8,960 nucleotides of DNA from Actinomycetota bacterium. Its GTDB lineage: Bacteria > Actinomycetota > Actinomycetes > Nanopelagicales > Nanopelagicaceae. The stretch is from positions 1-8,960 of the forward strand of contig JAQCGQ010000026.1 in NCBI GenBank assembly GCA_027730465.1, given 5' to 3'. Position 1 is the first letter of the stretch, and each line of letters starts with the position of its first letter. Below, in pieces: positions 4,620 to 8,960 of the stretch. A program made the translations under genes and the position numbers. The notes under the pieces were generated by a model. That model did not search any database. It was not told the origin of the DNA and was given only the letters and a program-made list of their open reading frames with translations.

Positions 4620-7076
4620 TTAAATTACAAAGTTAACAAGCTTTGGTGTAACTGTGATCACTTTCTTAACCGTAACACCTGATAATGCAGATTTAATCTC
4701 AGAGTTTTCTGTGGCAAGTTTTTCTAACTCTTCTTTACTCACATTAGAGGAAACTTCAATACGATCCTTAATCTTGCCATTCACCTGCAAGATTGCAATC
4801 ACATTATCTGCGCCAAGTAATGACTTATCTATAACTGGCCAGCCAGCTTTAGCGATTGCAGGTTTATGGCCTAAGCACTCCCACATCTCCTCAGCTGTGT
4901 ATGGAGCAACTAGAGAAAGTGATAATGCAATTGCCTCTGCTGCCTCACGTACTGCTGCATCATTAGCGCCACATCCTGAATCAATCGCTTTACGAGTGGC
5001 GTTGACCAATTCCATAATTCTGGCAATTACAACATTAAATCTAAAAGATTCGACTGCTAATTCAATATCTGATATCGCCTTGTGAGTTATCTTCCTAAGC
5101 TCAAGATCGCCCTTCTTAAAATCAATTCCGGCTTTACTAGTTACATCCTGGCTAATTCGCCAGGCACGGTTTAGAAACTTTAATGATCCAGTAGGTGACA
5201 CATCTGACCAATCAATATCATCTTCAGGTGGGCCAGCAAATACTAAAGAAACCCTAATTGCATCCACGCCATGTGTATCTAACTCATCTGATAATTTAAC
5301 TAAATTGCCTCTGCTCTTACTCATAGCTGAACCATCTTTTAAAACCATTCCTTGATTTAATAATCTAGTAAATGGTTCAGTAAATGAGAGCATCCCAAGA
5401 TCATGTAATACCTTGGTGAAAAAGCGAGAGTATAAAAGATGCAAGATCGCATGAGTTACACCGCCAACATATTGATCAACTGGAAGCCAGGTCTCTACCG
5501 CTTTTTGATTAAATGCAACATCATGATTATTAACTGATGTGTAACGAAGAAAATACCAAGATGAATCCATGAATGTATCCATCGTGTCAGCATCTCGCTT
5601 AGCCGGGGCGTTACATTTTGGGCATTTAACATTTACCCAATCAGATGCTGCTCCTAGTGGAGATGAACCCTTTGGTTTTAGATCTAATCCTTTAGCATCT
5701 GGTAACTCAACCGGTAGTTGATCTTGCGGCACTGGTACTAAGCCGCACTTTTCGCAGTGCACAATTGGAATTGGTGTTCCCCAAAAACGTTGGCGAGAAA
5801 TTAACCAATCACGCAGACGATAATTTTTAGTTCCTTTACCAATTTTTTTGTCTTCAATCTCTTTAATAATTCTTGCAATCGCTTCATCTTTACCCAGGCC
5901 GGTAATTGATCCAGAGTTGATAACTTTGCCATCACCAGCTGTTGCAACACCTGAAATATTTGGATCCTCTTGGCCAGTATCAATTACTACCCGAACTGGC
6001 AGCTTCATAACTTTTGCAAAATCTAAATCTCGTTGATCATGGGCAGGAACAGCCATAATGGCGCCAGTTCCATAATCAGCTAATACATAATCTGATGCCC
6101 AAATTTGTATCTTCTCATTATTTACTGGATTAATCACATAGCGATTTAAAAATACACCGGTTTTAGCTCGATCAGTTGCTAGTCGGTCAATATCACTTGC
6201 TGCCTTAACAGTTTCTAAATACTTTTTAAACTCAGCCTCAACTGGTTGCCCTGCTACAAGTTTTGCTGCTAATTCAGAATCTGCAGCCACCACCATAAAA
6301 GTCGCGCCATATAAAGTGTCAGGTCTTGTGGTGTAAACAGTTATTTTCTGATCCATACCATCAACTGCGAACTCAACCTGCGCACCAGCTGATCTGCCAA
6401 TCCAGTTTCTTTGCATTAGCAATACTTTTTCAGGCCAAGCACCTTCTAACTGATCCATATCATCTAGTAAACGATCGGCGTAATCAGTAATCTTTAAATA
6501 CCATTGATTAAGCTTTTTCTTTGTTACAGCGCTATCACACCTCTCACACAAACCTGCAACTACTTGTTCATTTGCTAATACGGTTTGGCAATCAGGACAC
6601 CAGTTAACTGCTGAATCTTTACGATATGCCAAACCTTTTTCAAACATTTTAAGAAATAACCATTGATTCCATTTGTAATACTCGGGATCACATGTGTGAA
6701 GGACTCGATCCCAATCAAATGAGCAGGCGTATCTGCGCATAGAGGCTTTTTGAACATCAATGTTTTCATACGTCCAAGCTCTTGGATCAGCAGCTCGTTT
6801 AATTGCAGCATTTTCTGCAGGCAAACCAAATGCATCCCATCCAATTGGATGCATAACGTTAAAACCTTTTTGAATCCAATACCTTGCTATTACATCCCCT
6901 AATGCATACGCCTCAGCATGGCCCATATGTAAATCACCTGATGGATAAGGGAACATATCTAAAATATATTTTTTAGGACGATCATCATCTGACTTACCTG
7001 ATTTAAATGGTTCTAATTTGTCCCAAATCGGCAGCCACTTATCTTGAACCGCCTTAAAATCATAAGCCTGCGCCAT
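4620..7076 (-). CDS. leuS: Leucyl-tRNA synthetase, short type without leucine-specific domain
   Basis: The 818-residue class I synthetase charges tRNA-Leu in the cytoplasm. HMGH (50-53) and AMSKS (584-588) are the two ATP-binding signatures. Cysteine pairs at 160/163 and 177/180 form the zinc module, with a second set at 441/444 and 485/488. The CP1 editing domain (about 225-415) keeps the threonine-rich [12 protein letters not shown] (249-260) and VPAHDQRD (343-350), where Asp347 fits the editing aspartate, so post-transfer editing should work. GMVLKDG passes straight into AMSKS with no leucine-specific insertion, as in Bacillus rather than E. coli; many actinobacterial LeuRS are longer (about 950). 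The C-terminal 755-818 is the tRNA-binding domain. GGAAG seven bases before the ATG is a good ribosome binding site, inside the end of the SDR gene four bases upstream. Confidence 0.98.
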   Translation of the reverse strand: MAQAYDFKAVQDKWLPIWDKLEPFKSGKSDDDRPKKYILDMFPYPSGDLHMGHAEAYALGDVIARYWIQKGFNVMHPIGWDAFGLPAENAAIKRAADPRAWTYENIDVQKASMRRYACSFDWDRVLHTCDPEYYKWNQWLFLKMFEKGLAYRKDSAVNWCPDCQTVLANEQVVAGLCERCDSAVTKKKLNQWYLKITDYADRLLDDMDQLEGAWPEKVLLMQRNWIGRSAGAQVEFAVDGMDQKITVYTTRPDTLYGATFMVVAADSELAAKLVAGQPVEAEFKKYLETVKAASDIDRLATDRAKTGVFLNRYVINPVNNEKIQIWASDYVLADYGTGAIMAVPAHDQRDLDFAKVMKLPVRVVIDTGQEDPNISGVATAGDGKVINSGSITGLGKDEAIARIIKEIEDKKIGKGTKNYRLRDWLISRQRFWGTPIPIVHCEKCGLVPVPQDQLPVELPDAKGLDLKPKGSSPLGAASDWVNVKCPKCNAPAKRDADTMDTFMDSSWYFLRYTSVNNHDVAFNQKAVETWLPVDQYVGGVTHAILHLLYSRFFTKVLHDLGMLSFTEPFTRLLNQGMVLKDGSAMSKSRGNLVKLSDELDTHGVDAIRVSLVFAGPPEDDIDWSDVSPTGSLKFLNRAWRISQDVTSKAGIDFKKGDLELRKITHKAISDIELAVESFRFNVVIARIMELVNATRKAIDSGCGANDAAVREAAEAIALSLSLVAPYTAEEMWECLGHKPAIAKAGWPVIDKSLLGADNVIAILQVNGKIKDRIEVSSNVSKEELEKLATENSEIKSALSGVTVKKVITVTPKLVNFVI

Positions 7077-7080
7077 AATT

Positions 7081-8013
7081 TTACTTCCAACTTACTTTGG
7101 TTAATTCTTCACTTACCGTCCATAAATTCTTCGCTAATACTTGATCATAAGCAAGTGCTTTTGCTCTGGTTAGTCTTGGAGTTCCGCGCGTCTCTAGAAA
7201 CCCATTTTGCCCAATAAAACTAGCGCCGATTAAACCTGGGAAAACACAGGCGGCCAGCGTTGGCAGCGCTCCCTGTTTTGCAGGTTGGGCTAATACTTTA
7301 TTAATTGCCATGGTTACTTTTTCCTCCATAGCAGCCCCACGCATTTGGGAGGCAACTGCTTGCAAGTTTGTGTCTGAGTAACCAGGATGAACTGCAATTG
7401 GAATAAATGACCAATTATTTGCAATTCTTAGTCGCTCAACTTCTGCTACAAATAAAAGATTAGCTAATTTAGTTGAACCATATACTGGCCATTTTTGATA
7501 CTTACCAATTCCAAGACAGAGATTTCTAATGCTCTCAATACTATTATCGCCAAATTTTCCCATTTTATGAGCAAAGCTTGAAACTACAACTAGCCGGTCT
7601 TTAATCTGATTTTTAATAAGTCCTGCGAAGGCAAAATGTCCTAGGTGATTTGTGCCCATCTGAAGCTCAAATCCATCAACTGTTTTTGTAAATGGAGTTG
7701 CCATCACGCCTGCATTTAAAACTACAACATCAAATGCTTTATCAACTCTAGCCGCTGTTTTTTTTACTGAATCTAAATCTGTTAAATCCATCAGCAAATA
7801 ATCAACTAACCCTGGGCCTATTTTTTTAATAGCATCTCTTGCCTTTTCAACACTTCGAGCAGTTATAACTACCTGAGCATTTCTTCTTGCTAACTCAGAT
7901 GCAGCTGCTAAACCAATGCCTGAGGTAGCACCTGTTATTAAAAATCTTTTTCCAGTTAAATCTGGGATATCAGTGGCAGTCCAGTTATCTGGAATTGTTA
8001 ATGTCTTTGACAC
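7081..8013 (-). CDS. Short-chain dehydrogenase/reductase, retinol-dehydrogenase-like
   Basis: The 310-residue protein is a complete classical SDR. It has the nucleotide-binding TGATSGIG (27-34), acidic DLTD (76-79), NAG (100-102), the catalytic Asn123 in TNHLGHF, Ser145/146, and Tyr178-x-x-x-Lys182, followed by HPG (209-211). Arg53 after the second strand (TARS) suggests NADP(H). The N-terminal [12 protein letters not shown] is common in actinobacterial members annotated as oxidoreductases of unknown substrate; the length is typical. A lipophilic alcohol or ketone is a fair guess, no more. Translation begins at GTG, chosen because AAGGAG stands five bases upstream. It lies between tRNA-Ala and leuS, four bases before leuS, so it is probably co-transcribed and appears to be an insertion into the usual order. 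Confidence 0.92.
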   Translation of the reverse strand: MSKTLTIPDNWTATDIPDLTGKRFLITGATSGIGLAAASELARRNAQVVITARSVEKARDAIKKIGPGLVDYLLMDLTDLDSVKKTAARVDKAFDVVVLNAGVMATPFTKTVDGFELQMGTNHLGHFAFAGLIKNQIKDRLVVVSSFAHKMGKFGDNSIESIRNLCLGIGKYQKWPVYGSTKLANLLFVAEVERLRIANNWSFIPIAVHPGYSDTNLQAVASQMRGAAMEEKVTMAINKVLAQPAKQGALPTLAACVFPGLIGASFIGQNGFLETRGTPRLTRAKALAYDQVLAKNLWTVSEELTKVSWK

Positions 8014-8018
8014 CGAAT

Positions 8019-8024
8019 CTCCTT
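8019..8024 (-). promoter_or_regulatory. Strong Shine-Dalgarno for the SDR GTG start
   Basis: The minus strand reads AAGGAG, then five bases, then GTG at 8013. It is the best ribosome binding site in the window and fixes the GTG as start. The 33-base spacer to the tRNA shows no clear terminator. Confidence 0.7.
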
Positions 8025-8046
8025 AATTTCAAATAGTTTTATTAAG

Positions 8047-8119
8047 TGGAGCTGAGGGGATTTGAACCCCTGACCCCTTGCATGCCATGCAAGTGCGCTA
8101 CCAGCTGCGCCACAGCCCC
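8047..8119 (-). tRNA. tRNA-Ala (anticodon GGC)
   Basis: The minus strand folds into a full 73-base cloverleaf. The acceptor stem is GGGGCTG against CAGCTCC with one G-U pair. The D arm is GCGC/GCGC with loop AGCTGGTA, the anticodon stem CTTGC/GCAAG with loop ATGGCAT, and the T arm AGGGG/CCCCT with loop TTCAAAT; the discriminator is A. Anticodon GGC reads GCC and GCU alanine codons. The 3' CCA is not encoded (the next bases are CTT), so CCA-adding enzyme is needed. It lies 27 bases downstream of the histidine phosphatase and 33 upstream of the SDR, and is likely cut out of a longer transcript. Confidence 0.97.
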
Positions 8120-8146
8120 GCTATTTCAAACGAGTGCCAACCTTAT

Positions 8147-8809
8147 CTAATTAACCGCATCATCTCCAAAGACAGGCTCAGGTAGTGAGCCAGCATTGTG
8201 TTCTGCTAAATACCATTTACTACCAGTGTGATGTTTAGTTAATTCCAACACTGACCAACATGCATTTGATAATCCGCCAATTACACCCCAATGCGGAATT
8301 GGCAACTTAAGAATCGAGCCTAGGACACTTCGTACTGTGCCACCATGGGTAACAAAAACAATTGTTCCAGAAAAGTTTTCAGTTTCTTTTTCAATTACTG
8401 CAACAGCTCGCTTTGCAACATCACTTCGTCTCTCACCAGTTACACCTGCTGGCTCATCACCGCCTTCATACCAACTAGCAAATAATTCACCATGAGATTC
8501 TCGATTCTCTGATGCGAGTTTGCCTTCCCATAAACCGCCATCTGTTTCCCTAATTCCTGGATTAATTTCAACCTTAATATCAGTTAAATGTGCAAGTGGT
8601 GCCGCTGTTTGCTGCGCACGGATTAGATCACTTGAAATTATCCGATTAGGCCTAAGCGCTGCTAAAACTTTAGCTGCTTCAGCCGCTTGGTATTGGCCTA
8701 CCTTATTTAATGGAATATCTGAGTGACCTTGAAAACGATTTTGAGCATTCCAATCAGTTTGCCCATGGCGCCAAAGTACAATCCTGATTGATAATTCTAA
8801 ATTTGCCAT
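8147..8809 (-). CDS. Histidine phosphatase family protein (phosphoglycerate-mutase-like)
   Basis: The 220-residue cytoplasmic protein carries all the family residues: RHG at 14-16 with nucleophile His15, RFQGHSDIPLN (25-35), Arg64 in SSDLIRAQQTA, the general acid Glu88 in RETDGGLWEG, and His155 in VTHGG. Members form a phosphohistidine and hydrolyse small phosphate esters; some act on alpha-ribazole phosphate, glucosyl-3-phosphoglycerate or broad substrates. The family cannot be narrowed from sequence, and the short linker after Glu88 favours a phosphatase over a true mutase. Its ATG shares one base with the rsfS stop (TAATG), so it is translationally coupled. The rsfS-phosphatase-tRNA-leuS order is common in actinobacteria. 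An AAAGG ten bases upstream may bind the ribosome. Confidence 0.93.
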   Translation of the reverse strand: MANLELSIRIVLWRHGQTDWNAQNRFQGHSDIPLNKVGQYQAAEAAKVLAALRPNRIISSDLIRAQQTAAPLAHLTDIKVEINPGIRETDGGLWEGKLASENRESHGELFASWYEGGDEPAGVTGERRSDVAKRAVAVIEKETENFSGTIVFVTHGGTVRSVLGSILKLPIPHWGVIGGLSNACWSVLELTKHHTGSKWYLAEHNAGSLPEPVFGDDAVN

Positions 8810-8960
8810 TATCTTTGAGCCTTTGCTAAATCCAATTCAATCTTTGGGCAATCATTCCAGAGTCGATCTAACATATAGTAATTGCGAAGCTCAACACTTT
8901 GAATATGAACTACTAAGTCGGTGTAATCAAGAAGTATCCAAGAGCCACTTCCCTCTTTAC
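8809..8960 (-). CDS. rsfS: Ribosome silencing factor RsfS, C-terminal end only
   Basis: The last 49 codons and stop are present; the start lies beyond the right edge. WILLDYTDLVVHIQSVE, then LRNYYMLDRLWNDCPKIEL, is the conserved C-terminal part of RsfS (YbeB/Iojap, DUF143). RsfS binds ribosomal protein L14 (uL14) on the large subunit and blocks subunit joining when nutrients are scarce. A short tail (DLAKAQR) follows the conserved core. The stop overlaps the next gene's ATG by one base. In actinobacteria nadD usually lies upstream, so it would be expected just outside this window. Confidence 0.93.
   Translation of the reverse strand, partial: KEGSGSWILLDYTDLVVHIQSVELRNYYMLDRLWNDCPKIELDLAKAQR

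Noticed and set aside
4654..5085. 143-codon open frame on the plus strand
   Set aside because: It lies wholly antisense to the well-supported leuS C-terminal region and has no recognisable protein features.
1..8960. CRISPR array, mobile element, phage or toxin-antitoxin system
   Set aside because: I found no spaced direct repeats, transposase or integrase, terminal inverted repeats, phage structural gene or toxin-antitoxin pair in the window.

Overview
The window is AT-rich, densely packed bacterial DNA. On the minus strand it carries the order rsfS, histidine phosphatase, tRNA-Ala, (SDR), leuS, which I know from high-GC actinobacteria. Actinobacterial gene order and protein signatures, combined with low GC, very short spacers and many one- to fourteen-base overlaps, suggest a streamlined planktonic actinobacterium such as Candidatus Nanopelagicales (freshwater acI). 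The lineage is an inference; no 16S or marker phylogeny is available here.

Left part (1-2622). A minus-strand gene with a signal-peptide-like start is cut by the left edge. Divergent from it runs a tight plus-strand cluster: a four-helix membrane protein of unknown function, a 45-residue cysteine protein of the DUF2256 type, an iron-sulfur photolyase/cryptochrome (FeS-BCP family), and a TspO/MBR tryptophan-rich membrane protein. The DUF2256 gene overlaps the photolyase gene by 4 bases (ATGA), and tspO starts 2 bases after the last base of the photolyase stop codon. The content points to light, UV or photo-oxidative stress. This is the most interesting part of the window.

Middle part (2615-4601, minus strand). 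Convergent with tspO, and overlapping it by 8 bases, lies a secreted HNH nuclease-like protein. Upstream of it are a UbiA-family membrane prenyltransferase with a TTG start and a secreted TPR protein with a Pro/Thr-rich linker. These follow leuS directly and may be partly read through from it; the TPR gene also has a promoter-like hexamer at a leaderless spacing.

Right part (4620-8960, minus strand). This is the housekeeping block. RsfS (ribosome silencing factor, C-terminal end only) overlaps a histidine-phosphatase gene by one base. A tRNA-Ala(GGC) gene without encoded CCA, a short-chain dehydrogenase and leucyl-tRNA synthetase follow. The LeuRS is of the short type without the leucine-specific insertion. 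The SDR sits between tRNA-Ala and leuS, where I would expect the two to be adjacent.

No CRISPR array, insertion sequence, integrase, phage gene, replication origin or rRNA was seen. The only stretch without a complete gene near the left end (57-158) is an apparent divergent promoter region.
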